The notes: generated from the letters alone by a model not told the origin. A stretch of 64,000 bases of DNA from Candidatus Stoquefichus sp. SB1 (GCF_001244545.1 NZ_LN852693.1:129749-193748), one strand, 5' to 3'; positions 44,527 through 53,693 are shown, numbered from the stretch's first letter. Translations and numbers: made by a program.

Positions 44527-46062
44527 ATGAAAGGAACAGTTGTATATTTATCTAGTGAGCAATTAGTTATGATAACTGCTGAATCACGTAGAGATGTCTT
44601 ACGTGTTGAAAATTATGAACGCCTTCCATTTCCTATGGGAGCCATGATTAATGGGGTTATTATCAATGACGAAGCTGTGAAAGAACAACTCCATCATTTA
44701 AAAGAAGAAGGTATTGATGAAGTACATTTGGTTATAGATAGTGGACAGATTCTTGCCAAAAATGTTGTTATTCCAAAAATGAAAATGAAAGAAATATATC
44801 AGTTTACTAAAGATGAATTATCACCTTTAGCACAAAATGCAGAAGATATGATATATGATTTTGCATATTTAGATGAAGATTCTACATCTAAAGGTGCAAG
44901 TAAAATTTTAGCATTAGGAGTTGAAAGAAAATTAATAGATATGTATCTTCAACTGTTTAATGATTCTGGAATTGCTATATTAAGCATTGATTTTGCTATT
45001 AATGCATTAATCCGTTTTATTCATTTCTTACCTGGTTTTCTTGATAAAACATATATATTATCTCAAATAGATGGAAATAATTTAATATCTACTTTGTTTG
45101 ATAATGACGAATATGCTCTTACATATAGAACACGTATTATGGCAAACACTGGAACACCTGAATTTGAAAATGAGGTTATTAATAGTATTTCTCATATGAT
45201 TCAATCAAGTAATAGAAGTGATAGTTCTTATAAAATTAGTGATGTTTTTGTTTTTGGATTAGATGATAAAGAAGAAATGTCTTTATGTCAAAATATACAT
45301 GATCAGTTACATGTTGATGCAAGAGGATTACCAGGTTCTAAAGCAATTTATGCAGTTAAAGATTTTGATAATGAACCATTTAAATTATCTCATTATGTGT
45401 ATCCAATTGCTATGTTTTATAAAAAAACCGGTTCTGGTTTTAAAAACAAGGAACTTGATTTATTAAAGGCTTATAATCGTGATGATGAACCACCTAAATA
45501 TGAGAGTGTTCTTAAATTATGTATTCCACCAATTATTATTTTATTAGTATTTTTTATTCCTTTTGGAATATTAACATGGAGCAATATGTCTTTACAAAAT
45601 AAAATTGATGATGTTGATGCAGAAATTGAAAAATATAATTTGGCAATTTCTGCTACAGATACCTCTGCATATGAAAAACTTTCTTCATTTCAAAACGTAT
45701 TAAATTCAATTAAACAGTTGAATGAACAAATTCAAAGTACACCTATAATCAGAGATGAACATATTACTAATATTCAAAAATCTTTGTTAAATGGTATGGT
45801 GTTAGATTCAATTAATTATACTCGTGAAACACATACAATTTCTTTATCTGTTTCTTCAACTAATGTTCAAACAATTGAAAAATATGTAAAAAATTTAAAG
45901 AAACAAAATGATTTTATAGCTGTTAATTATTCTGGGTATAACGAAATAACAACTTCTTCAACAACTCAAACAGGAGAAGTTGATCCAATTACTGGTTTAC
46001 CAGCAACGAATACTGTTGAATCAACTTCATATAAATCAACTATTACTATAATTTTAAAATAA
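44527..46062 (+). CDS. PilM-PilN fusion protein of the type IV pilus
   Basis: 511 residues. Residues ~1-310 look like the actin-like ATPase-fold protein PilM (VYLSSEQLVMITAES; VHLVIDSGQILAKNVVIPKMK; ILSIDFAINALIRF; VFVFGLDD). A membrane helix (~330-352, IPPIIILLVFFIPFGILTW) then leads into a PilN-like part: coiled coil (QNKIDDVDAEIEKYNLAI) and a ferredoxin-like fold ending VNYSGYNEI. In most systems PilM and PilN are separate proteins joined by the PilN N-terminus binding PilM; here they are one chain. AGGAGGG upstream supports ATG 44527 over ATG 44503. Next to pilO, as expected. Confidence 0.82.
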   Translation: MKGTVVYLSSEQLVMITAESRRDVLRVENYERLPFPMGAMINGVIINDEAVKEQLHHLKEEGIDEVHLVIDSGQILAKNVVIPKMKMKEIYQFTKDELSPLAQNAEDMIYDFAYLDEDSTSKGASKILALGVERKLIDMYLQLFNDSGIAILSIDFAINALIRFIHFLPGFLDKTYILSQIDGNNLISTLFDNDEYALTYRTRIMANTGTPEFENEVINSISHMIQSSNRSDSSYKISDVFVFGLDDKEEMSLCQNIHDQLHVDARGLPGSKAIYAVKDFDNEPFKLSHYVYPIAMFYKKTGSGFKNKELDLLKAYNRDDEPPKYESVLKLCIPPIIILLVFFIPFGILTWSNMSLQNKIDDVDAEIEKYNLAISATDTSAYEKLSSFQNVLNSIKQLNEQIQSTPIIRDEHITNIQKSLLNGMVLDSINYTRETHTISLSVSSTNVQTIEKYVKNLKKQNDFIAVNYSGYNEITTSSTTQTGEVDPITGLPATNTVESTSYKSTITIILK

Positions 46063-46078
46063 AGGAGAGATAGTAGAG

Positions 46079-46672
46079 ATGCAATCATTAACAAAAAGAG
46101 AAAAGACATTAATATATATCTTGGTTTGTTTTTTAATTATAGTTGCAGGATGGTTTTTGTTATTAGATCCTGCATTACAAAAAAACACACTTGTTAAGGC
46201 AGAATATGAACAAAAACAATCACAATTAATCACTGTAAAACAAAAATTAAAAGATTATGAAGATGCACCTAATCAATATAAAATTTTAGAAGAAAGCTAT
46301 AATGAAATTGCTGGGAAGTATAATGAGATATTAAGTAATGATGATATTGATAAACTTATTACAACAAAAGTATTAGCATGTGGTTTTAGACCAAAGAGTC
46401 TAACGATAGGTGAAATAACTAATACATCTTTTCAAACATCTGATAATGCAACTTCAGAAGAAAATAATTCAAATAATCAGAAAACTGATTCGGTAATCAA
46501 ACAAGCAAATATTAATATGACACTATCTGGTGATATTAATAAATTGAAAAAATTGATCAATTCAATAAATGAGCAAGAAGGTTTAGAAATAGGTAATTTA
46601 TCTTGTCAATTATCGAATAATCAAGCAAATTCTGTAAGTATTTCATTTATCATTTATATGATAGAAAAATAA
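46079..46672 (+). CDS. pilO: PilO-like pilus alignment protein
   Basis: 197 residues: short cytoplasmic N-terminus, one membrane helix (TLIYILVCFLIIVAGWFLLL), coiled coil (VKAEYEQKQSQLITVKQKLKDYED), and a C-terminal ferredoxin-like domain. The layout and position after PilM-PilN identify PilO, which dimerises with PilN. AAAGGAGAG lies upstream. Sequence conservation alone would be weak; context carries the call. Confidence 0.78.
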   Translation: MQSLTKREKTLIYILVCFLIIVAGWFLLLDPALQKNTLVKAEYEQKQSQLITVKQKLKDYEDAPNQYKILEESYNEIAGKYNEILSNDDIDKLITTKVLACGFRPKSLTIGEITNTSFQTSDNATSEENNSNNQKTDSVIKQANINMTLSGDINKLKKLINSINEQEGLEIGNLSCQLSNNQANSVSISFIIYMIEK

Positions 46673-46694
46673 TAATGGATATGGGGTGATACAT

Positions 46695-47144
46695 GTGAAA
46701 AGTGAAAAAGGTTCTAGTATTGTCATGGCGGTAGTGGTTGGCATGGTTTTGACTATTTTGCTTGGAGCATGTTTTGCTATTGCAAGTTCTTATCATAATC
46801 GCTCTATAATGAATCATCAGGAAAGACAAGCTTATTTAACTGCTAAATCTATAGTTGATACCATTTCAGTGCAGATAACTGCAGGAAATGATAACTTTAT
46901 TCCTAAAGAGTCAGAACCAACTATTGAATTTAATGATATTCAATTAACAGGTGATACATGTGAAGAGAAAAAAGCAACAATCACTTTAAACAATACCGAC
47001 AATGTTATTGTTATTGTGGCTTCAGCTACCAACTATAAACAAACACAGGAAATACAATTAACAATGACAAAAGATTCAACAACAGGTCAGTGGCAAAATC
47101 TTCAATATTCTCATAAAGGAGAAACTGTCTATGAAAAAGAATAA
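46695..47144 (+). CDS. PilX/GspK-like minor pilus protein
   Basis: 149 residues. The N-terminus KSEKGSSIVMAVVVGMVLTILLGACFAIA is a pilin-like hydrophobic helix after a Lys-Gly, but lacks FTLIE and the Glu5 that other pilins use, as in PilX/GspK tip subunits. YHNRSIMNHQERQAYLTAKSIVDTISVQI then follows, typical of PilX-like proteins. GGGGTGAT upstream fits a GTG start at 46695 better than GTG 46686. It overlaps the next pilin gene by 14 bases. Role as priming or tip component is inferred. Confidence 0.65.
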   Translation: MKSEKGSSIVMAVVVGMVLTILLGACFAIASSYHNRSIMNHQERQAYLTAKSIVDTISVQITAGNDNFIPKESEPTIEFNDIQLTGDTCEEKKATITLNNTDNVIVIVASATNYKQTQEIQLTMTKDSTTGQWQNLQYSHKGETVYEKE

Positions 47145-48048
47145 TCGCGGTTTTACATTAATTGAATCCATTGTGACAATTGCTATGATAGCAATTCTAT
47201 TGAGTGCTGTTGCGCTTGCTTTTACATCAATTATCCGTTATATGAGTGAATCAGCGTATATAAAAAATACAAGCAATGAGTTGTTTGAGAAGATTCAAAA
47301 TAACGAGGGTGAAGAGACTAATGCTAGAATGGTGTTTAGTGATTCTGTTTCAGTAGATGGTGTAAAGAAAACAGTCACTGATCATTATAATGACAAAGAT
47401 GAATTATTTTTATCTTCATTTAATTATATTGAAGAATACAAACATTCAGCATGGTTTTATTTGTTGAAGGATCCAAGTCAACAATATAATGAAATAATTA
47501 CGCCCGATTCAACTGATACTAATTCTAATTTATTTTGGCTTAATAAAATGGGAGCTGAGAAAAATATTATAAAAGAGAATACACATAATTCAACTGATAT
47601 TAATTACATTTTATCACGCATCAAAAAATTTCCATCAAAAGAAAGTATGTTTGACATTGAGACTATATTAGAATTATATGAAGATTCTTACTATGAGGGT
47701 GTTACATATGAACAAGCAAACGTAGTTTGGTATAAAATTGAAAAAAGAGATGATAATGATTTTAATGTTTTTGGTATTGTCGAACCAGTTAAAGTGAAAG
47801 AGAATGCAATAAATGTTACTTTTGTCAGAAATGGAAAAAAAGTTACAGTTTCAGTTAGTAGAACATCTGGTATGACTATAGGAACAAAAGAATATATAAA
47901 AAATCAGTTAGGTTTTACTGATGAAGGTAATCAATGGGTTTGTGAGCAAATAAATAATGGTATGAAATTTAAATTAACTGATTTGTTAATTCCTGATATG
48001 TTTGTTGGATTAGATGATTATGATACTATCACAATTACACATAAATAA
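47131..48048 (+). CDS. Large minor prepilin
   Basis: 305 residues: leader MKKNNRG, FTLIESIVTIAMIAILLSAVA with Phe1/Glu5, then YMSESAYIKNTSNELFEKIQ, and a head domain of over 230 residues rich in acidic and aromatic residues with no family I recognise. The size and the position between the PilX-like protein and another large pilin suggest a tip complex subunit. The start overlaps the previous gene and AAAGGAG lies inside it. Confidence 0.82.
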   Translation: MKKNNRGFTLIESIVTIAMIAILLSAVALAFTSIIRYMSESAYIKNTSNELFEKIQNNEGEETNARMVFSDSVSVDGVKKTVTDHYNDKDELFLSSFNYIEEYKHSAWFYLLKDPSQQYNEIITPDSTDTNSNLFWLNKMGAEKNIIKENTHNSTDINYILSRIKKFPSKESMFDIETILELYEDSYYEGVTYEQANVVWYKIEKRDDNDFNVFGIVEPVKVKENAINVTFVRNGKKVTVSVSRTSGMTIGTKEYIKNQLGFTDEGNQWVCEQINNGMKFKLTDLLIPDMFVGLDDYDTITITHK

Positions 48049-48077
48049 TATGATTCATGAGAAGGTGGTGAGACAAT

Positions 48078-49592
48078 ATGAAAAAAAGGCGATTTAATAA
48101 AAATGGATTTACACTTATTGAGATTATTGTTTCCATTGCCATATTCTCAGCAGTGATAGCTGTTTTAGGTAGTGTAATGATTAGTGGCTTTAAGTATTTT
48201 TATGAGACATCTAATACTGATTTAGATAAGAGAAGTATTGATCAATTATCAAGTTATGTTCGTGAGCAATTATTATATGCAACAGATGTTAAAATACAGA
48301 ATAGTAAACCTGAAGGAAAATGGTATAGTATAAGTGTTGTTGATAATAAGTTACATCATTATGATCAAGATGAAATAGATTTAAATGCTTTTAATAATGA
48401 TAGTTATTATAATGGTCATTCATTTAAAATGACTGTAAAAGCATATGAAAATAATAGATTAGATTTGAGCTATAGTATGTTAGATGGAACTGAAGCATTA
48501 TATACAACAAGAGATACACTTGAACTTATGAATGTTACTTCTATTGAAAATGCACCTTTTGCTGATGAGAAAATAGTTGGACAAGATGATTTAAAAATTT
48601 ACTATAAGAAAGATAAGACAGCTATTAATAATAGCGGTGGTAGTGGTGAAGATAGTCCATTTGAAGTTACTGGAACAGTGGCAGATCAAATATCTGATAT
48701 TACTTTGATTAATGGACGATATATGCATACAAATCAAGAAAGAATGAGTTTTGAATATGGTGATTTTTATTATTATGAGGGATATTGGTGGAAATTTATA
48801 GATAAGGCTCCATACACATCTGTAACTGGAAAACCGGGAGATATTTCTTATCATCATAGGTGGAAAAAAATCGATGCTCAATGGATGGCTGGTTCAGGAT
48901 ATGAATATGGTGATATTGTACAACATAATGGAAAATATTATCGATGTGTGGATAAAAACGGACAAAATATTACTGATTTACCTGATTATGAGCCAGGACA
49001 AAACTATTGGATGGTTTTCTGGGAAGAAATCACAAATTCATTTGATAATAAAATACCTAACGTTAGAGGAGAGGAAACTTCTGAAACTACTAAAAATAAA
49101 AGACTTAAAACAGTTATTAAAGAGTTACCAAATTCAGAATTGGAGCTTGAAAAAATACCTATATATAATTCCTCTCACAAGTATTCAATTGGTGATGTTG
49201 TAAAAATAGATTACCATGGAATTTATAAATATTTTAAAAAAATTGTTGATAATAATATTGGACCTGGGGAAAAAGAAAAAAATATTTATTTGAACAATGC
49301 ATATAATGTTGGATGGAAAACACTATCTGTTGATTGGGATGATTGTAGTGCCTATGAAATAGGCGATATAGTGTTTGTTGGCTTTGATGAAATTTATTAT
49401 GTACAAGTAGGAGATAAAGCTGGAATTATAAACTATGGAACATCATATGCTGATTATACTTATAGTGGAAAAATACAGTTATCGTTTGTTAAAGAGGAAA
49501 ATGTGTATTTTCAGGCAGCTTATTTGAATCAGGGGCAGGGGGAAGCAGAAGGTGCATATTTAAATTGGTATATCAAGAGTGTTATACAATAA
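48078..49592 (+). CDS. Large minor prepilin with carbohydrate-binding-like modules
   Basis: 504 residues: leader MKKRRFNKNG, FTLIEIIVSIAIFSAVIAVLG with Phe1/Glu5, a pilin stem and a first head (~60-195), then four Tyr/Trp-rich units: FEYGDFYYYEGYWWKF (~220), YEYGDIVQHNGKYYRCVDKN (~274), YSIGDVVKIDYHGIYKYFKK (~370) and YEIGDIVFVGFDEIYYVQ (~425). The Y-x-x-G-D-h-V...G-x-Y-Y/W pattern, with a Trp further on, is that of chitin-binding-type (CBM5/12-like) modules. A pilus-tip lectin or adhesin role is a reasonable inference; ligand unknown. AAGGTGG lies upstream. Confidence 0.75.
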   Translation: MKKRRFNKNGFTLIEIIVSIAIFSAVIAVLGSVMISGFKYFYETSNTDLDKRSIDQLSSYVREQLLYATDVKIQNSKPEGKWYSISVVDNKLHHYDQDEIDLNAFNNDSYYNGHSFKMTVKAYENNRLDLSYSMLDGTEALYTTRDTLELMNVTSIENAPFADEKIVGQDDLKIYYKKDKTAINNSGGSGEDSPFEVTGTVADQISDITLINGRYMHTNQERMSFEYGDFYYYEGYWWKFIDKAPYTSVTGKPGDISYHHRWKKIDAQWMAGSGYEYGDIVQHNGKYYRCVDKNGQNITDLPDYEPGQNYWMVFWEEITNSFDNKIPNVRGEETSETTKNKRLKTVIKELPNSELELEKIPIYNSSHKYSIGDVVKIDYHGIYKYFKKIVDNNIGPGEKEKNIYLNNAYNVGWKTLSVDWDDCSAYEIGDIVFVGFDEIYYVQVGDKAGIINYGTSYADYTYSGKIQLSFVKEENVYFQAAYLNQGQGEAEGAYLNWYIKSVIQ

Positions 49593-49606
49593 TTAGGAGG
49601 TAACTT

Positions 49607-51280
49607 ATGAAACGTGTACCAATAGGTGAAGTATTAAAGGAGTATGGATATATAACTGATGAACAGTTACAGGAGGCTTTAGAGGCACAGAAGAAAGATA
49701 AATCTAAGAGATTGGGTCAACATTTAATTGATTTGGGATTTGTAAATGAAGAACAGACTTTACGTGCATTGAGTGCAAAATTAGATTATCCAATGATTGA
49801 TTTATCAACAGCTCCTATAGAGATTGATGCTGTAGCAAAGATTCCTCAACAGTTAGCAGAAAAATATAATGTTATTGGGATTAATATTGAATCAAATACT
49901 TTGACTGTTGTAACGAGTGATCCAATGGATTTCTATGCTTTAGAGGATATTAGACTTGTAACAGGTATGAATATTTCAATTGGATTAGCAGTTCATGATA
50001 GAATTAAGGATGCAATTGATTATAATTATTCAGAAATAAAGGCAAAATCTGCTGCTGAAGTAGCTAATAGGGATACAACGCATTTTGAAGCGATTGATGA
50101 AGAAATCTTTGATAGTGAGTCTGATGACTCACCAATTGTTAAATTATTAAATTCTTTATTAACTAAAGGTTTTAGTAGTAATGCTTCTGATATTCATATT
50201 GAACCTTTTGAAAAAGAAACATTAGTAAGAATGAGAATTGATGGAATGCTCATTGAATCTATGAAACTTCAAAAGAGTATTCATAGTCCATTAGTAGTAA
50301 GAACGAAGATTTTAGCAAATCTTGATATTTCAGAGCGTCGAATTCCACAGGACGGTCATTTTGTTGTGACAATCAATGGTGAACGTATGAATTTACGTGT
50401 GTCTATTGTGCCTACTGTATATGGTGAAAAGATTGTTATGAGATTTTTAAATTCTAATACACCTATTGATCATGCAAATCATTTTGGGATGACTGATATT
50501 AATTTTAAAAAAATGAATTTAATGATGGATAATCCTAATGGAATTATTTATGTGACTGGACCAACGGGTTCAGGGAAAACAACGACCTTATATATGATAA
50601 TGGAAAAATTAGCAAAACGAAATGTTAATATTTTGACAATTGAAGATCCTGTTGAAAAGAATCTTGAGCGTATTAATCAAATGCAGGTAAATAATGTTGC
50701 TGGATTGACTTTTGAAAGTGGATTGAGAGCAATTTTAAGACAAGATCCTGATATTATTATGGTAGGAGAAACACGTGATGCTGAAACAGCTTCTATTTCT
50801 GTAAGAGCTGCTATTACAGGGCATTTGGTTGTTTCTACACTTCATACAAATGATGCTGTAAGTACAATTGTAAGATTAATTGATATGGGTATTGAACCGT
50901 ATATGGTTGCTAATAGTGTTGTTGGTATTGTAGCACAACGTTTGGTTAAGAAGGTATGTCCTCATTGTGCTAAAAAAGAAATAGCATCAGAAGATGATAA
51001 ACGTATCGCTGGAAAGAATTTGCCATATGTTTATCGAAGTGTTGGATGTCCAGCATGTCATCATACAGGATATAAAGGAAGAATAGCTGTACATGAAATG
51101 GTTTTAATTGATAAAAAAATTAAGAAAATGATAACTGAACATGCTGATATTGATGATATTTATGATTATGTAAAAATTAATCAAGATTATAGTTCTTTGT
51201 TTCAGGAAACTCTTAAATTAGTGGAAGAAGGTCAAACGACTATAGAAGAGTTATTGAAAATTTCTTATTATGAAAGATAG
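49607..51280 (+). CDS. pilB: Type IV pilus assembly ATPase PilB with MshEN domain
   Basis: A 557-residue extension motor. Residues ~5-65 contain two consecutive MshEN-type motifs (PIGEVLKEYGYITDEQLQEA and RLGQHLIDLGFVNEEQTLRA), the pattern that binds c-di-GMP in MshE and some clostridial PilB proteins. The C-terminal ATPase has GPTGSGKTTTLY (~318), TIEDPVEK, DIIMVGETRDAETA, the HLVVSTLHTNDA box and a four-Cys zinc site (CPHC...CPAC). AGGAGG precedes the ATG. pilT follows after 11 bases. It is expected to drive pilus assembly on PilC, under c-di-GMP control. Confidence 0.93.
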   Translation: MKRVPIGEVLKEYGYITDEQLQEALEAQKKDKSKRLGQHLIDLGFVNEEQTLRALSAKLDYPMIDLSTAPIEIDAVAKIPQQLAEKYNVIGINIESNTLTVVTSDPMDFYALEDIRLVTGMNISIGLAVHDRIKDAIDYNYSEIKAKSAAEVANRDTTHFEAIDEEIFDSESDDSPIVKLLNSLLTKGFSSNASDIHIEPFEKETLVRMRIDGMLIESMKLQKSIHSPLVVRTKILANLDISERRIPQDGHFVVTINGERMNLRVSIVPTVYGEKIVMRFLNSNTPIDHANHFGMTDINFKKMNLMMDNPNGIIYVTGPTGSGKTTTLYMIMEKLAKRNVNILTIEDPVEKNLERINQMQVNNVAGLTFESGLRAILRQDPDIIMVGETRDAETASISVRAAITGHLVVSTLHTNDAVSTIVRLIDMGIEPYMVANSVVGIVAQRLVKKVCPHCAKKEIASEDDKRIAGKNLPYVYRSVGCPACHHTGYKGRIAVHEMVLIDKKIKKMITEHADIDDIYDYVKINQDYSSLFQETLKLVEEGQTTIEELLKISYYER

Positions 51281-51291
51281 GGTGATTTGTA

Positions 51292-52338
51292 ATGCAAGCG
51301 CTAGATAATATTTTAAATTATGCAAGAGAAAGAGGATATTCTGATGTTCATTTAGGTGGACTTACAAATATTATGGTTAGAAATAATGGTATTCTTATAC
51401 CTTATGAACATAATTATACTTCAGAAGATATTGTTATTATGATTGAATCAATGTTAGATGAAAATCAACTTACTGACTTAAAAAATGGTCATGATATTGA
51501 TTTGGTCTATGTCGAAGGAGAAAATCGTTACAGAGTTAATGTATATAAAGAAAGAGGTCATCTTTGTGCTGCATTGAGAGTTATTTATGAACGTATTCGT
51601 TCATTGAATGAATTAGGATTACCGCCTGTTCTTCAAAAATTAACGCAAGATCCAAGAGGTCTTGTCCTACTAACAGGGCCAACTGGTTCAGGTAAATCAA
51701 CAACTCTTGCGGCAATGATTAATGAGATTAATAATAATCGTAAGTGCCATATTTTAACGATTGAGGATCCAATTGAATATGTATATAAACAAAATCTTGC
51801 ATTAATTCATCAAAGAGAAATTAATTTTGATGTTGATTCATTTGATACAGCGTTAAGAAGTGCAATGCGTGAGGATCCAGATGTTATTTTGGTAGGAGAA
51901 ATGCGTGATTATGAGACTATTCAGGCTGTAATGACTTTGGCTGAAACTGGTCACTTGGTTTTTTCAACATTGCATACCATTGGTGCTGCAAAAACAATTG
52001 ATCGTATTATTGATGTTTTTCCACCACATAAACAAGATCAAATTAGAACACAGTTATCAGGTGTTTTAAATGCTGTTGTGACACAACAACTTATACCAAC
52101 GATTGATGGAAAATCACGTGTTGCTGCATTAGAAATAATGATGGCAACATCTGCTATTGAAAATCTGATTAGAGAAAATAAAGGACATCAGATTAATAGT
52201 GTTATTCAAACAGGATCAACACTTGGAATGCAGTCATTAAATATGAGTTTGACTGGGTTAGTTAGACAAGGACGTATCTCAAAAGAATATGCACTACAAT
52301 ATTCTGATAATCCATCTGAATTAAAGACAATGATTTAG
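51292..52338 (+). CDS. pilT: Type IV pilus retraction ATPase PilT
   Basis: 348 residues: an N-terminal PAS-like domain (YARERGYSDVHLGGLTNIMVRNNG), Walker A GPTGSGKSTTLAAM, the Asp box (TIEDPIEYVY), Walker B DVILVGEMRDYET and the His box AETGHLVFSTLHT. It powers pilus retraction and twitching. It lacks the zinc Cys of PilB, as is usual. A diverged paralogue occupies the left edge of the window. GGGTG is upstream, and the final pilin gene starts 1 base after its stop. Confidence 0.94.
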   Translation: MQALDNILNYARERGYSDVHLGGLTNIMVRNNGILIPYEHNYTSEDIVIMIESMLDENQLTDLKNGHDIDLVYVEGENRYRVNVYKERGHLCAALRVIYERIRSLNELGLPPVLQKLTQDPRGLVLLTGPTGSGKSTTLAAMINEINNNRKCHILTIEDPIEYVYKQNLALIHQREINFDVDSFDTALRSAMREDPDVILVGEMRDYETIQAVMTLAETGHLVFSTLHTIGAAKTIDRIIDVFPPHKQDQIRTQLSGVLNAVVTQQLIPTIDGKSRVAALEIMMATSAIENLIRENKGHQINSVIQTGSTLGMQSLNMSLTGLVRQGRISKEYALQYSDNPSELKTMI

Positions 52339-52339
52339 T

Positions 52340-53197
52340 ATGAAAAAATTATCAAAAAAGGGTTTTACATTAATTGAAATAATAGTTGTTGTCGTTATAT
52401 TGGCAGTTTTGTTAGCAATAGCTGTTCCAGCTGTACTGAATTATATAGATGAAGCTGATGATGCGAAATGTATAGCAGAAGCTAAATCAATATTGACGAG
52501 TAGTGAACGATACTTAACGCACCAATATGCAAATAAACGCTTAGATAATACACCATTTACTGGTTATTTAACAAGTGATGAAAAAACGAATATTGTGGAT
52601 GATGTTAAAGGTAATGGTACTTTAAAAAGTCTTTATTATGAAAAAGGAGTAGTCCAAACATTTACATATTACATTAATAAAAAATATGTAATATTTTTAG
52701 GATACAATAATCAATTTATTATCCAAGATAAAGTATATGATAATATTGCTGATGCGGTTATGTTTGATGCAAAGATTAGAGAGATTATGGAAGAGTTTTT
52801 ATCACTTAAAAATTATAGTATTGGATTAAGTATAGATTCAGAGGCAGGAGGAAAAAATTCGAGTATACATGGGGTAGGATATGAGATTAATAATGCTTTA
52901 AAAAATTTAGGTTATGATATGGATAATATTTCATGGCGAATTGAGATATTAAATCCTAATACATCTGGTGACAAAAAAGGTGTTAAAAGATATCAATTCC
53001 TTGTTTCTGATGTTAAGATTACGCCAGAGATGGCTGCTCAAGGGACACAAGTTGATGCAACCAAATATATATATTATGAAGATGGTACGAAAGATGAAAA
53101 CAAGTACGGGGATGAAGATAATTTTGGCACTAAAATAAAATGTAATGTAAAAATGCATACTCAAGAAAGTGTTACTTATCCTATTTTACAAAGATGA
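52340..53197 (+). CDS. Type IV prepilin, last gene of pilus operon
   Basis: 285 residues: leader MKKLSKKG, FTLIEIIVVVVILAVLLAIA with Phe1/Glu5, VPAVLNYIDEADDAKCIAEAKSIL and an unusually long head (~230 residues) with an insert absent from the two small pilins. The N-terminal region is nearly identical to those of the pilins at 40901 and 41562, so the stems can pack in one filament. It is translationally coupled to pilT (one base apart). Confidence 0.85.
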   Translation: MKKLSKKGFTLIEIIVVVVILAVLLAIAVPAVLNYIDEADDAKCIAEAKSILTSSERYLTHQYANKRLDNTPFTGYLTSDEKTNIVDDVKGNGTLKSLYYEKGVVQTFTYYINKKYVIFLGYNNQFIIQDKVYDNIADAVMFDAKIREIMEEFLSLKNYSIGLSIDSEAGGKNSSIHGVGYEINNALKNLGYDMDNISWRIEILNPNTSGDKKGVKRYQFLVSDVKITPEMAAQGTQVDATKYIYYEDGTKDENKYGDEDNFGTKIKCNVKMHTQESVTYPILQR

Positions 53198-53238
53198 TTT
53201 TCTAAGGTATTAACTTGGTTTTGATTTTTATTTAAAAA

Positions 53239-53270
53239 AATAACAAATTTTAATGTATAAATTTGTTATT
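53239..53270 (+). terminator. Putative terminator of pilus operon
   Basis: 12-bp stem AATAACAAATTT/AAATTTGTTATT with an 8-base loop. There is no strong T-run after it, so termination efficiency is uncertain. Confidence 0.5.
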
Positions 53271-53303
53271 AGTATAAATATTATAAAATAATTAAAAAAT
53301 AAA

Positions 53304-53332
53304 TTGACACTGTTAATATGTTATGTTAAATT
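53304..53332 (+). promoter_or_regulatory. Promoter of trp T-box transcript
   Basis: TTGACA (53304-53309), 17-bp spacer, TAAATT (53327-53332), just upstream of the T-box leader. Confidence 0.65.
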
Positions 53333-53350
53333 GTATACAAGAAAACCAAT

Positions 53351-53592
53351 GAGTGGGAGATAAAACTTGAAGATGTACTTAAAGAGAGTCTAGGATGGTG
53401 GAAGCTAGATAGTGGCAGTTAAGTAAATGGACCTACGAGGGCAATGGGGAAAGATAACGAGTATCCATTGACGTGAGCTTACGTTATAAAGCAGAAATGT
53501 GTTAGCATTTTGATGAGTGGGTTTGAGATAACCAATTAAAGGTGGCACCGCAGATATATACATCTGTCCTTTTGCAGGACAGGTGTTTTTTG
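53351..53592 (+). promoter_or_regulatory. Tryptophan-specific T-box riboswitch
   Basis: The canonical T-box AAAGGTGGCACCGC is at 53538-53551, followed by a 10-bp terminator stem (ACATCTGTCC/GGACAGGTGT, 53560-53586) and TTTTTT. Stem I has the GTGGG (53353) / CCTAC (53432) base pairing, the hairpin TCTAG...CTAGA with the GGTGGAA loop, and the specifier codon TGG at 53428-53430 followed by A, immediately before the closing strand. The bulge TGGC would pair with tRNA 3' GCCA, consistent with the G discriminator of tRNA-Trp. Uncharged tRNA-Trp is expected to prevent termination and switch on the transporter genes. Confidence 0.93.
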
Positions 53593-53622
53593 TTTATATG
53601 CTAACAAGAGGGGGAAAGAAAT

Positions 53623-53655
53623 ATGGAAATGAAACGATGGCGTAGCTTCTTATGA
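53623..53655 (+). CDS. 10-codon leader peptide with one Trp codon
   Basis: MEMKRWRSFL: an ATG with a strong ribosome binding site (AGAGGGGG, 53607-53614), Trp at codon 6 and a TGA stop, lying between the T-box terminator and the lipoprotein gene. In Bacillus subtilis the rtpA gene has the same order: a Trp T-box followed by a 10-residue leader peptide whose Trp codons add a second, translational level of tryptophan sensing. Here there is only one Trp, and an inhibitory pairing with the next ribosome binding site is not obvious, so the role is inferred. Confidence 0.5.
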   Translation: MEMKRWRSFL

Positions 53656-53693
53656 ATTGAATAAAAAAACAAATGATAAGGAGAGAAAGAAAA

